64,000 bases of DNA from DASQPR01 sp963797675. GTDB lineage: Bacteria > Actinomycetota > Actinomycetes > Mycobacteriales > Micromonosporaceae. The stretch spans positions 434,001 to 498,000 of the forward strand of contig CAWCQQ010000006.1 of NCBI GenBank assembly GCA_963797675.1, read 5' to 3'. Every line of letters starts with the position of its first letter. Position 1 is the stretch's first letter. This document shows, one piece after another, positions 18,819-27,609 of the stretch. The notes under the pieces were generated by a model. The model ran no database searches and was not told where the DNA came from. It worked only from the letters and a program-made list of their open reading frames with translations. The position numbers and the translations under genes were made by a program.

Positions 18819-19253
18819 ATGCCGATGATCGATGTGTACGCGGCCGCCGGAACGTTCGCCGACCCGCACCGTCTAGCCACCGACCTCGCCACCGCGGTGA
18901 TGACCATTGAGAAGGTTCCGAACATCTCCATGTTCCGCGCGAACACCGCAGCGTTCGTACACCCACTGCCGCCGGCGTCGATCTCCAACGTCGACGGCGA
19001 ATCCAACTACGTGCGTGTCCAGGTACTCACGAACGCGGGTGCCCTCGATCGGCAGAAACAGCTCGCGGTGGTACGCGAACTTACCGACATTGTGGCAGCC
19101 GCGGCCGGCGACCCGTCGTTGGCCGAACGCACATGGGTTCTGCTGACCGAAGCAACACCGGGTGGTTGGGGCCTGCACGGTCACTCGAACACCAACGAAG
19201 AACTGGTCGCGGCGGCCCGTGCTGAGCTCGCGCGGATGCAAACCGGAGGCTAG
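18819..19253 (+). CDS. Tautomerase family protein
   Basis: 144 residues beginning Met-Pro (MPMIDVYAAAGTF). After methionine removal this leaves the N-terminal proline that is the catalytic base of 4-oxalocrotonate tautomerase and MIF-like enzymes. A single long chain suggests a fused two-unit tautomerase. The C-terminal half has QKQLAVVRELTDIVAAAAGDPSLAERTWVLLTEATPGGWG. It is controlled by the divergent TetR gene. The substrate is unknown; such pairs often respond to aromatic or quinone-like compounds. Confidence 0.82.
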   Translation: MPMIDVYAAAGTFADPHRLATDLATAVMTIEKVPNISMFRANTAAFVHPLPPASISNVDGESNYVRVQVLTNAGALDRQKQLAVVRELTDIVAAAAGDPSLAERTWVLLTEATPGGWGLHGHSNTNEELVAAARAELARMQTGG

Positions 19254-19394
19254 CGGACCTGCGGATCGATAGGGTGGCGGGCGCGCGTTGTCCAGTCGGT
19301 ATGGCGCTACGTCGCCGCCGCTGAAGGCGTCCAGGCCGGTCGATGCGGGCACCGATCGGCGCCGGTGCCCGCCGCTCGCGCAGCTATCGCGTCG

Positions 19395-20315
19395 TTAAGG
19401 TGCGGAGCCGGAGCACAGCATCCGTTTGCCGCCGGATGATCCGCCTTCGGTCAGTTGGAGTTTCATGGTCCAGTTGCCGACGGCGTAGGTGTGGTGCAAG
19501 GGGATGGTGGCGTGTTGGGCACCGCCGGGACCGAACACATAGGGAACGGTGGAGACGGCCTTGCCGTCGCCCCAATCCATCGTGTAGTGCACGGTGGCCG
19601 GGCCGAACGGTACGGTGATGACCGCGTTGACGACCGTAACGGCGCCGCCGCAGTGTCCGAACGCTGGTGCGGTCACGGTGAATGACGCCACCGCCGGTTC
19701 GCAGCGCAGCACCACGTTCGTGTTCACCGTCGCGACGCCGTGCGGGCTGGTCAGGGCGATGTTCGCCCAGCCGTGTGTCGGGGTGTCCAGCAGTGTCGTC
19801 GAAATCGCCACCGGGTGGTGGACGACCGCGTGCTGGGGACCGGCCAGAGGGAAGATTACGTGTCCCGCGGTCGCGGCGCCGGTGCTGTCGTGCCACACGT
19901 AGGCGACCGTCACGGGTCCGGTATTGACCGTGATCGTTGCCGCGTATGTGATGGTAACCGGGCAGTGCGGGCTGGAGACCGACGCGGCCGGCACCACCGG
20001 TGTGCCGACGTGTGCCGTCAACGCCACGGCAGGCGCCACGGTCGGCGTCGACGTGGCCGGTACCGGAGTTGACGCCGGGGTGGCGGGCGAGGTCGCGGCC
20101 GCAGACCCGGCGACCGTTGGGCTCGGGGCTGGGGTCGACGCGACCGACGGGCTCGCACCGGCCGCTGACAGACTGGCCGTGCCGGGGGTACTGGTGGAAC
20201 ACGCGGCGAGCAATACCGCCACGATTGCCAACGCCGCGATGCGTGCCGCCCGGGATCCGCGACGTTTCGGTGCCGGCGCGTCGGTTGATGTAGACGACTG
20301 TGTCGAACTGGACAT
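19395..20315 (-). CDS. Secreted lipoprotein with Ser/Thr/Pro/Ala linker and Ig-like repeats
   Basis: 306 residues. A basic N-terminus and hydrophobic stretch end in the lipobox LLAAC (Cys near residue 39). A low-complexity Ser/Thr/Pro/Ala linker of about 70 residues follows. The C-terminal half holds two similar modules: HCPVTITYAATITVNTGPVTVAYVWHDSTG with VIFPLAGPQHAVVHHPV, and HCGGAVTVVNAVITVPFGPATVHYTMDWGDG with VFGPGGAQHATIPLHHTY. They look like Ig-fold (PKD-like) units. It is anchored outside the membrane; its role is unknown. A start at 20315 gives the normal signal length. Confidence 0.7.
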   Translation of the reverse strand: MSSSTQSSTSTDAPAPKRRGSRAARIAALAIVAVLLAACSTSTPGTASLSAAGASPSVASTPAPSPTVAGSAAATSPATPASTPVPATSTPTVAPAVALTAHVGTPVVPAASVSSPHCPVTITYAATITVNTGPVTVAYVWHDSTGAATAGHVIFPLAGPQHAVVHHPVAISTTLLDTPTHGWANIALTSPHGVATVNTNVVLRCEPAVASFTVTAPAFGHCGGAVTVVNAVITVPFGPATVHYTMDWGDGKAVSTVPYVFGPGGAQHATIPLHHTYAVGNWTMKLQLTEGGSSGGKRMLCSGSAP

Positions 20316-20618
20316 CGGACCCCTGACATGAAGCCGTCTCGCAACGGGCGGTGGATCATAGTGAAGCGCCAACGCCACGCACCGTCAATGTAGTGTCGGT
20401 ACACCGACCCACCACGTATCTAGAGCTGGTCGAGTCAACCGCCCACACTGGACTGTCGGGCCGGCTCCCAGGGCGGACGGCGACGTCACCGCCGTGAGTC
20501 GGGGCCACCGCCGGCAGGTTCTATGCGTGCCGGCAGCTCAGCACCGAGGCGGGCACCGTGGTTGGCACGCTGGTCATACTCCGTCACGTTGTGCGACTCT
20601 ACCGAGCACCGTGGCCTG
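20316..20618. promoter_or_regulatory. Intergenic region with a short dyad, 303 bp
   Basis: This lies upstream of the lipoprotein gene. A dyad GTCGGT-AC-ACCGAC sits at 20395-20408. On the minus strand TTGACG (20390-20385) and TATGAT (20360-20355) are near it, but the 24-nt spacing is too long for a standard promoter. The left part follows the SGNH hydrolase promoter-distal end and shows no clear terminator. Confidence 0.35.
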
Positions 20619-22778
20619 CTACGGCTGCGTGACGAGTTTGAACCGTTGGGCCGGTGCGTTGGTGCAGGTGTTCTGTTGGAGTTGGACGCCGTTGGCGGTC
20701 GAACTGTTCGGCACCGTGAGGCACAGGCCGCTGTTGCTTGCGGTGAAGGTATACCAGCCGTCGCCCGTCGTGGTCGCCTGCCACTGCTGGTTGGTGCCAC
20801 CGCCGTAGGACCACGTCTGGATCGGTGTTCCGGGTGCGGTGGCCGACGGGCCGCCGGTGACGTCCCACGCCTGGTTCTGTGCGCTCGAGTTGCGGTTGAC
20901 CACCTTGTACGCCCCGCTGCCGACGGCGGTGAACTGCCACTGCTGGTTCAGTGAACCTCCGCAAGCCCACTGCTGCACGACGGTACCGTTGGCGGTACCC
21001 GAGTTCGTGGCATCGACGCAGGCGGAGCTGTTCTGGTTGACCACCTCATACCAGGCGGTCTGGTTGATGCCCGGGCTCGTCTGCGCCGCGGTGAACGTCA
21101 GATAGTTGAGGTTCCAGCCGCCGGCGTCCTGGCTCACGGTGAGCACCTGCTGGCCCGCCGGCAGGGTCACGCTCGCCGTGACCGTGGTCCATGTTTGCCA
21201 CCCACCTGTGGCCGGCACGTTCACCGTTCCGGTCAGGTTCCCGCCCGAGGCGTTCGACAGGTGGAAACCGCCGGTCACCGACCCAGGCGCGGCGACGCGG
21301 AAACCCACGGTGTACGTGCCTGCCGTCGCCACGCTGACGGTGTACCGCTGCCACTGACCGCCGCCGGTCCAGCCGAGGTCCCAACCGCCTCCGGTATCGC
21401 TGGTCGGCTCGAGATCGACCCCGTCCGCCCGGTAACCCGTACCACTGCCATTGACTGAGCCCACGCTGTACCCGACGCCCTGCCCGCCGGTGTCGTAGTT
21501 CTCGGCCTGGACCGTGCCGGGCACGCCGGCCGGTGTGCCGCCGTATGGCTGTTCCCCGGTTGATGGGGCGTTGAATAGATTCAGGTCGACGGCGTTGGCG
21601 ATGGCGAGCAGCCCAGCGGTGTTGGGGTGCAGGTGGTCGCCGGAGTCGTACGCAGGCAGATAGCGGGTCGGGTTAGCCGGGTCATGCGTGGCGGTGTCCT
21701 GGTCGACGACGCCGTCACAGCCGCTGGAGGCGCCGCGGACGAACGCGTTGAACGACTGCCGGCCGGTCTCCCCGGCCTGGGTCCAGCCCGACGAGCCCTG
21801 GAACGGTGTCAAGGTCGAGCACAGGAACTTGAGGCCGGCCTGGTGGGCCCGGGCGACGAGCTGCTGGGTGGCGGCGATGAGCTGGTCGCCGGTGACACCG
21901 CCGCCGCCGAGGTCATTGATCGGATCGTCGGAGAAGATGACCCACTTGATGTTGGGCTGGTTGAGCACGTCGCGGGTGAACCGGTTGGCGGCGCTTTGTC
22001 CGGCCCCGTCCGCCAGCAGCTTGTTACCGCTGATGCCTTGGTTGAGCACGCCGATGGTCCGGCCGGCCTGCAGCAGCCGGGTGGCGAGGTCGTTGGGCCA
22101 GCGGGTGTTGGTGTCGCCGGCGGAGGCGACGCCGTCGGTGATGGACGCGCCGAGCGTGGCTACGGATCCCTGCGCCGACGAGTTCTGCACGTCGAGATTG
22201 GTCAGGAAGTAGTAGCTGCCGGTGGTCTGCGGGTTGGACAGCGTCGCGTTGCCGGCGACGTCGCCGCTCGCGATGTAGTTGGTCTGCTCGCCGAGCTGGT
22301 GCGAGGTGGCGGGCCCGGTCGCCGACGGCAGATAGAAGCTGACGACCACGTCGGAGGAGGCGGCGACGGTCAAGGCGATGCTGTCGCTGGCCGTGACCGA
22401 GCCGACCGGGATGGTGACGCTGCTCGCCCCGTTGAAGGTGACCCGCTGGTCGGTGCTGGCATCGATCGAGGAGCCGGAGGTCCGCCTGGCGACGTGAACG
22501 TCGGCAATCGTGACGGGCTGGCTGCCGAACGCGTTGGACAGCTGCACGCGGATCGTTGGGCCGTCGATGGATGTGTGCACGATCTGGCGAAGGGTCTGCT
22601 GGACGAACGTCGTGCCGCTGGCTTGTGGCGACGCCGCCCACGTGCCTGTCCACGGCACAACGGCGGCGGCTGCGTTGATGATCGCGGAGGGCGCTGCGGA
22701 ATGTGCCGGTGTGGGATGCCATGCAGCTACCGCGGCGATGATCGCCGAGGCCAGGACGAGACCGGTACGGATCTTCAT
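20619..22778 (-). CDS. Secreted SGNH/GDSL hydrolase with CBM6-like and ricin-type lectin domains
   Basis: 719 residues. A signal peptide (residues 1-28, ending in AHSA) precedes an N-terminal beta domain, then the SGNH hydrolase (about 200-410), a CBM6-like module (QAENYDTGGQGVGYSV to WNLNYLTF, about 425-560) and a ricin B-type beta-trefoil with QxW repeats (NQQWQF, NQQWQA, about 570-719). Block I reads LGASITDGV, so the usual Asp before the serine is Ala; block III has DPINDLG and block V has DSGDHLHPNTAG with the catalytic Asp/His. It probably deacetylates plant or microbial polysaccharides outside the cell. Confidence 0.88.
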   Translation of the reverse strand: MKIRTGLVLASAIIAAVAAWHPTPAHSAAPSAIINAAAAVVPWTGTWAASPQASGTTFVQQTLRQIVHTSIDGPTIRVQLSNAFGSQPVTIADVHVARRTSGSSIDASTDQRVTFNGASSVTIPVGSVTASDSIALTVAASSDVVVSFYLPSATGPATSHQLGEQTNYIASGDVAGNATLSNPQTTGSYYFLTNLDVQNSSAQGSVATLGASITDGVASAGDTNTRWPNDLATRLLQAGRTIGVLNQGISGNKLLADGAGQSAANRFTRDVLNQPNIKWVIFSDDPINDLGGGGVTGDQLIAATQQLVARAHQAGLKFLCSTLTPFQGSSGWTQAGETGRQSFNAFVRGASSGCDGVVDQDTATHDPANPTRYLPAYDSGDHLHPNTAGLLAIANAVDLNLFNAPSTGEQPYGGTPAGVPGTVQAENYDTGGQGVGYSVGSVNGSGTGYRADGVDLEPTSDTGGGWDLGWTGGGQWQRYTVSVATAGTYTVGFRVAAPGSVTGGFHLSNASGGNLTGTVNVPATGGWQTWTTVTASVTLPAGQQVLTVSQDAGGWNLNYLTFTAAQTSPGINQTAWYEVVNQNSSACVDATNSGTANGTVVQQWACGGSLNQQWQFTAVGSGAYKVVNRNSSAQNQAWDVTGGPSATAPGTPIQTWSYGGGTNQQWQATTTGDGWYTFTASNSGLCLTVPNSSTANGVQLQQNTCTNAPAQRFKLVTQP

Positions 22779-22806
22779 GTGCGGCTCCGCGGGACTTCCT
22801 TCAACG

Positions 22807-22829
22807 GTTAGCTAAAGGTTGTTTACTAA
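22807..22829 (-). promoter_or_regulatory. Direct repeat upstream of the SGNH hydrolase gene
   Basis: GTTAGCTAA (22807-22815) and GTTTACTAA (22821-22829) match at 7 of 9 positions with a 14-bp period, 29 to 51 bp before the gene start. The placement suits a repressor or activator site controlling a carbohydrate-active enzyme. The protein that binds is unknown. Confidence 0.35.
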
Positions 22830-23015
22830 TCGACGCATGTCAACCTACGCGAGGCTTGAGGCACCGTCAACGGGTCGGCGCAATCGGCTGGGTAGGCCGA
22901 AGTACACGCCGAAGGGACACATGCCCGGTCCTCTGTGGAGAGCACCGCCCGATCCGGTCCAACAGTCGACGCCTTCGAGCAGATGCTGCCTTCACCGTCC
23001 GTCGACACCGTGGAT

Positions 23016-24676
23016 TCAGTCGGTGATGAGGTCGAACTGCTCCCAGCCGCCGATCGCCGTGCGGTTGGCGATCAGGGCGGACGCGCCCGCGTTCTCGGCG
23101 GTGACGTAGTCGTGGTTGACCTGGGCGAGCAGGCTGACCGTCCCGTTGGAGTTGTGGATCAGCGTGAACGTCTCCCACGGGCCGACCGCGGTCCGATTGG
23201 CGATCAGAGGCGACGCGCCCGCATTGTCCGCGGTGACGATCAAGTTGTTGGCGTGGGCTCGCAATGCGATGTTGCCGGAGCCGGCGTCGAGGAGATCGAA
23301 CTCCTCCCAGCCGCCGATGGCGGTGCGGTTGGCGATCAAGGCCGACGCGCCCGCGTTCTCAGCCGTCACATACAGGTTGTTGGCGCGCGAGCGCAGGCTG
23401 ATCACGGTCGTTGTGCCGCCCCCGCCGCTGACAACCGGTTGGGTCGGACGGGTCGCGGTCAGCGCGATCTGACCTTTGAGCATCCTGCCGCCGTCGCCGG
23501 TCAGGCGCAGGTAATAGTCGCTGCTGCATGCGGTGCCGTCCTCGTCGAGGGCCAGCAGTCCCGAGCCGACGGGGGTGGTTGCCTGCGACGCGGCGGTCTT
23601 CGCGATCTGGTTGCCCTCGCCGTACTCGTCGTACATCGAGATGTAGATGCCCTGCGCCCCGACGCGGACCATGTTGTAGAACTGGTGCCACATGAAGTCG
23701 CCGTGCACCCGCTGGCGGCCGGAGACATCACCCGGCAGGACACACGGCTGGTAATCGACGCCGTTGGCGTTGCAGTCAGCCTGGTCGCCGACGTTGAACT
23801 GGTTGTAGACGTTGTCCGAGTCGGTGATGTTGCTGATCGCGCCGACCATCCACGGCGAGATCATGTTCATTGCGTGGTACACGCCGATGAAGCCCGCCCG
23901 TGAACCGCCGACCCCGGTGCGCCACTCGCGTGGCACCCCGCCGATCACATAGCAGCCCTGGCCCTTGAACCAGTTGATGACATCCAGGCACTGAGCGGCG
24001 GTGAAGTTGTGGTTTGCGTCGTTGAAGCCGAAGCCCCAGATGCACACGACCGGCTTGCCGTTCTGCTTCGCGTACATCGGCGAGGCGGTGTGCGCGGACA
24101 TCTTGCTCGTCCAGTCGGTCTTGATCTCTGTCTGCATGTTCGTCCACCCGGTGACGTCATACATGATGTAGAACTTGCGGGCGTACGTCTCGGCGGCAGT
24201 GCGGACTTTCTGCGCCATCGCGTCGCGGGTGGGACCCTCGGAACTGTTGGGGTTGAACCGTTGCAGCGCCGCAGTGTCGATGCCGTACTGCTGCATCCAC
24301 TGGAAGTGGACGTTGACAGAGGACTGGTCGTAGGAGGAGAACAGCGTCGCCGCGCGTGCCGTTGGTGAAGTTCTGGTACGCCGTCTGATACTTCTTGGTG
24401 TACTCCGTCATGTCCGGCCACGCCTTGATCGCGTTGTTGCTCGGCGATGGAGACTGCGACCAGTTGCTGCTCCAGTGCCACCAAGCGTTGATCGGCGCGC
24501 CGTCACCGATACAGGCGAACCAGCCCTGGTAGCCGACGGATGATCTTGCCGACCACGTCGCCGACCGGGCTTGCCGCGCTCGCCATCTCTGTCGGAAGGG
24601 CGGCAAGGACGCCGGTGGCGCCGAGGCCGACTCCGACTGCTGCGGACATGAGGACCGAACGACGTGAAACTCCCAT
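23016..24676 (-). pseudogene. Tat-exported GH71/99-like glycosidase with trefoil repeats, two frameshifts
   Basis: Repaired, this encodes about 550 residues. A Tat signal (SRRSVLMSAAVGVGLG) leads into GYQGWFACIGDGAPINAWWHWS, then FSSYDQSSVNVHFQWMQQYGIDTAALQRF, YIMYDVTGW, KPVVCIWGFGF and GDFMWHQFYNMVRVGAQGIYISMYDEYGEGNQ. This is the pattern of GH71/99-like alpha-glycan or mannan hydrolases. The last 125 residues are three trefoil repeats (xVTAENAGASALIANRTAIGGWEEFDL). The frame breaks near 24541 and near 24354, and removing one base at each restores it. The start at 24676 has AAGGAG upstream. It is either a recent pseudogene or a sequence error. Confidence 0.75.
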
Positions 24677-24956
24677 GACGACTCCTTGTGTTTGAAGGCG
24701 CTTCTTTGTGTCGCAGGGCGCGCCTGACATGGTGTGCTCGCGTGCGTCAACGGACCTGACGGCGCAGGCATTTTCCGAGACTCAAGTTAACTTTGTTGAC
24801 AATAGGCCGGACATTCATGCTCGTCAACGAATCTGCCGAAGAGAACCCATCGGCGACCCTGCCCGACGCCCAGCGAGTGTTCGCCGTCCAACCGACCTGT
24901 ACGTGCGGTCGCAGACGCGGTGTCGGTCGCCGCGACGGCATGGTCATACTCAACGG

Positions 24957-25541
24957 ATGTTTTCCCATCAGCTCACGCCCGATGCCAGCCTGCGGCCGCT
25001 CGCACCGTGGTACGCGCCGGAATTCTTCGCCAACATCGACCGAGCGCGTGAGTTCATCGCACCCTGGGTCGGACCGAGCTTCGTGGCCACGGATCTGCCG
25101 GCCGCCAAGGGTGTGCTCGTCCGCTACGCCGAGCGGGCCGCGACCGATTCCGGCGGCATTTACGGCATTTGGCTTGATGGCGTGTTGGTCGGCGGCGTTA
25201 TGTTCGTCTCCTTCGACGTCGCCGGCGGAACGTGCGAGGTCGGCTGCTGGCTCGAACCAGCGGCCGTCGGACGCGGGCTGATCACCCGAGCCGCCGAGTA
25301 CATCATCGACTGGGCCGTGGTCGAGCGAGGCATCAGTCGGGTCGAGTGGCAGACGCTGCCAACGAACGGCCCGAGCCTGCGCGTGGCGGCCCGGCTCGGG
25401 ATGCGCCGCGACGGCGTACTCCGGCAGGCTGTTGCACCTCGGGCCGGAAGCGATGAACGACAGGACCTGGAGGTCTGGTCGGTGCTCGCGTCCGAGTGGC
25501 GTACGCGAACGAGCGAGCGCGACGCCACGATAACGCGATAG
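24957..25541 (+). CDS. GNAT family N-acetyltransferase (RimJ/RimL type)
   Basis: 194 residues. It resembles ribosomal-protein-serine acetyltransferases: an N-terminal LRPLAPWYAPEFFANIDRAREFIAPWV, then GIYGIWLDGVLVGGV, EVGCWLEPAAVGRGLITRAAEYIIDWA (acetyl-CoA loop as GRGL), and VEWQTLPTNGPSLRVAARLGMRRDGVLRQAV. It would acetylate an amino group of a protein or small molecule. The start at 24957 fits the family; the open frame upstream overlaps the promoter of the divergent GH71/99-like gene. Confidence 0.88.
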   Translation: MFSHQLTPDASLRPLAPWYAPEFFANIDRAREFIAPWVGPSFVATDLPAAKGVLVRYAERAATDSGGIYGIWLDGVLVGGVMFVSFDVAGGTCEVGCWLEPAAVGRGLITRAAEYIIDWAVVERGISRVEWQTLPTNGPSLRVAARLGMRRDGVLRQAVAPRAGSDERQDLEVWSVLASEWRTRTSERDATITR

Positions 25542-25581
25542 GTTCGGACGCCGGGACTGATGCCGATACCGAGGAGATGGG

Positions 25582-26484
25582 ATGACGACTGGACACAGGC
25601 GTGGCTCACGAACGATGCCGCCGTTCGTCCGAGGCGTCGCCGTGGTGGGTGTGGTGATCGCCGTGGTGTTCGGTCTCGCGATCGTCTACGCGCGCCACGG
25701 GACACCTGCCGCATCGGGCTCCGCGCCGGTGGCAACGATGGCCGCGTCCGCGCCGCCTTCGGTCATCCCGTCCCCGTCGGCTTCGTCGGTTTCGGCGTCC
25801 CGGTCGTCAACGCCGAGCGCGAAGCCCAGTCATTCGCGCACGCCCAGCCCGAGCCCGAAGAAGTCGCCGAAGCCGGCCCCGACCCGGAAGAAGGTGTCGA
25901 CACCGGTGCCGCCGAAGCCGAGCCCGTCGCCGGTGCCCGGCTGCTCGAAGCCGTTCTACGTCGGCTCGAACGCGCCGATGGCGGACGTGCGGACCGCTCT
26001 GACGACCGCGGCATCGACTCATGTCTGGACCGTCTCGAAGGTCGACCTTCCGCCCGAGCTGATCGAGGCGGTCGCCTGGCAGGAGAGCGGCTGGCAGTCG
26101 GCGATCCGCGCCTGCGATGGCGGCATCGGAACAATGCAGGTCATGCCGGATACCGCGAAGCAGATGAACCAACGGTTCGATGCCCACTGGGACGTCACGA
26201 CGCTCGACGGCAACACGATGATCGGCTCCGCGTACCTGCAGTGGCTGATCAAATACCTGGGCGACTCCTACTTCAACGGCGACTACAGCGTCGACGCGAG
26301 CGCGTGCGTCTCGGACGACCCGACGGTGCCGGACTACAAGACTCCGTGCCTGCTCAACGCCGTGATCGCCGCGTACAACTTCGGTGCGGGTGCGGTCGGC
26401 AAGGACACGATCGTCATTCCCAATCCAGGGTACGTGAGTGACGTCCGCGCGCTGATGACCTCGTGCCCTTGCTTGGCACAATAA
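25582..26484 (+). CDS. Membrane-anchored lytic transglycosylase-like protein
   Basis: 300 residues. An N-terminal TM anchor (residues 15-38) is followed by about 85 residues rich in Pro, Ser, Lys and Ala that would span the cell wall, then a lysozyme-like SLT domain. The catalytic Glu is in LIEAVAWQESGWQSAI. The supporting motifs are GGIGTMQVMPDTAKQMN and a C-terminal AAYNFGAGAV. It should cleave peptidoglycan glycan strands. GAGGAGATGGG precedes the ATG. Confidence 0.88.
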   Translation: MTTGHRRGSRTMPPFVRGVAVVGVVIAVVFGLAIVYARHGTPAASGSAPVATMAASAPPSVIPSPSASSVSASRSSTPSAKPSHSRTPSPSPKKSPKPAPTRKKVSTPVPPKPSPSPVPGCSKPFYVGSNAPMADVRTALTTAASTHVWTVSKVDLPPELIEAVAWQESGWQSAIRACDGGIGTMQVMPDTAKQMNQRFDAHWDVTTLDGNTMIGSAYLQWLIKYLGDSYFNGDYSVDASACVSDDPTVPDYKTPCLLNAVIAAYNFGAGAVGKDTIVIPNPGYVSDVRALMTSCPCLAQ

Positions 26485-26490
26485 GCCCGG

Positions 26491-27468
26491 TCAGGGATGG
26501 ATCGGACCGCTCGGGCCGCTGTCGAGGCGCAGCGACTGCATGATGAGGAACGTGGTCGTTATCGTGAACTCCTCGATATCCGCGGCTGCCAGCACCCCGG
26601 TGTACTTGGCGATCACGGGCCTGGCTGCACGTTCGGTGACGGCATCGAGGTGGCCCTTCACGCCGGCCCAGACGTTCTCCCCGTACCGCATGTAGTACGG
26701 CACCGGGTTGACGCTCGCCAGTGCCTCTCTGGCGCCGGCTTCGATGTCGGCGATGTACTGCTGGTGCAGGGCGACGTCTTCCCGGGTGGCGAGCCTGCCG
26801 AGGTGCCCGGAGATGAAATGCGTCCACGGGTACGACAGCGCTCTGTCCGGAGCCTGCATGTACCCCTGCACGTCTTCGCTGAGGTTGAGGTTGTAGATCG
26901 GTACCCAGCCGGCGTTGATGACGTCAATGAACATCAAGGTGTCGTGGTCGGGGAAATGGATGTAGATGTTGTCCGGCGTGTGGTTCGAGCCGTGCCAGGC
27001 CAGTTCGACGCGTTCTCCGCCTACCTCGAGCGTGTAGCGGTCGGCGAAGGTCACGTCCGGGATCGGCCGGGCCGGGTCGTTGTCGCGCAGCAGAAGTCGG
27101 TGGGTTTCCTGGTGCCCGATCCGGACGACATTCTCGAATAGCGCGGCCGCCCCGCCGTGGTCGGCGTGGTGATGGGAGTAGACCAAGTGCGTCACGGTGT
27201 TGCTGACGCCCTCGGCGGCGGCGATCTCGTCGACCGCCCGCCGCAGATTGTGGCCGATGCTGGGCGGTGCGTCGAACAGCACCACGCCATCGCGAGTGGC
27301 CATGAACGCTGACTGGTATACCCCGTCGGTGACCCAGTACAGGTTTCTCTCGACCCGCCCGACGTAATATCCCTGCTCGTTCAAGGCCGGTCCGAACGCC
27401 GAATGCGGGATGGGCGCGTAATCGGGCAGTTCGTCGGCATTGCCCGTACCGGCGGCTGATGTTGTCAC
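26491..27468 (-). CDS. MBL-fold metallo-hydrolase
   Basis: 325 residues. The zinc motif is HLVYSHHHADHGGAAALF; further ligands are in HGSNHTPDNIYIHF, MFIDVINAGW and HFISGHLGRLA. An N-terminal region NLYWVTDGVYQSAFMATRDGVVLFDAPPSIG is typical of broad MBL hydrolases. The GTG start at 27468 follows GAGGGAGA. Its promoter region holds one copy (27544-27574) of the 31-bp motif found at the LuxR-type regulator and its neighbouring operon, so it is likely part of that regulon. Substrate is unknown. Confidence 0.88.
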   Translation of the reverse strand: MTTSAAGTGNADELPDYAPIPHSAFGPALNEQGYYVGRVERNLYWVTDGVYQSAFMATRDGVVLFDAPPSIGHNLRRAVDEIAAAEGVSNTVTHLVYSHHHADHGGAAALFENVVRIGHQETHRLLLRDNDPARPIPDVTFADRYTLEVGGERVELAWHGSNHTPDNIYIHFPDHDTLMFIDVINAGWVPIYNLNLSEDVQGYMQAPDRALSYPWTHFISGHLGRLATREDVALHQQYIADIEAGAREALASVNPVPYYMRYGENVWAGVKGHLDAVTERAARPVIAKYTGVLAAADIEEFTITTTFLIMQSLRLDSGPSGPIHP

Positions 27469-27543
27469 GGTATCTCCCTCGCAACTAGGGCACGTCCCCT
27501 GACGGCCGTGCGCTTCGCCTGATGCCCACGCTTCCGACACGCC

Positions 27544-27574
27544 AGGTGAGTAGTCATCACCGGATTAAGGTGAT
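27544..27574 (-). promoter_or_regulatory. Copy 1 of the 31-bp regulon motif
   Basis: Read on the minus strand: ATCACC, 7 nt, GGTGATG, 4 nt, CTCACCT. The end nearest the gene is 75 bp before the MBL-hydrolase start. All half-site letters and spacings agree with the copies at 30391 and 30721. Confidence 0.75.
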
Positions 27575-27609
27575 TGCGCTTCGGCAGGGCCGGCTGCTCG
27601 GATGCCCGG

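Noticed and set aside
20355..20390. TTGACG...TATGAT promoter for the lipoprotein gene
   Set aside because: The 24-nt spacing is outside the normal range, so it was only mentioned in the intergenic entry.
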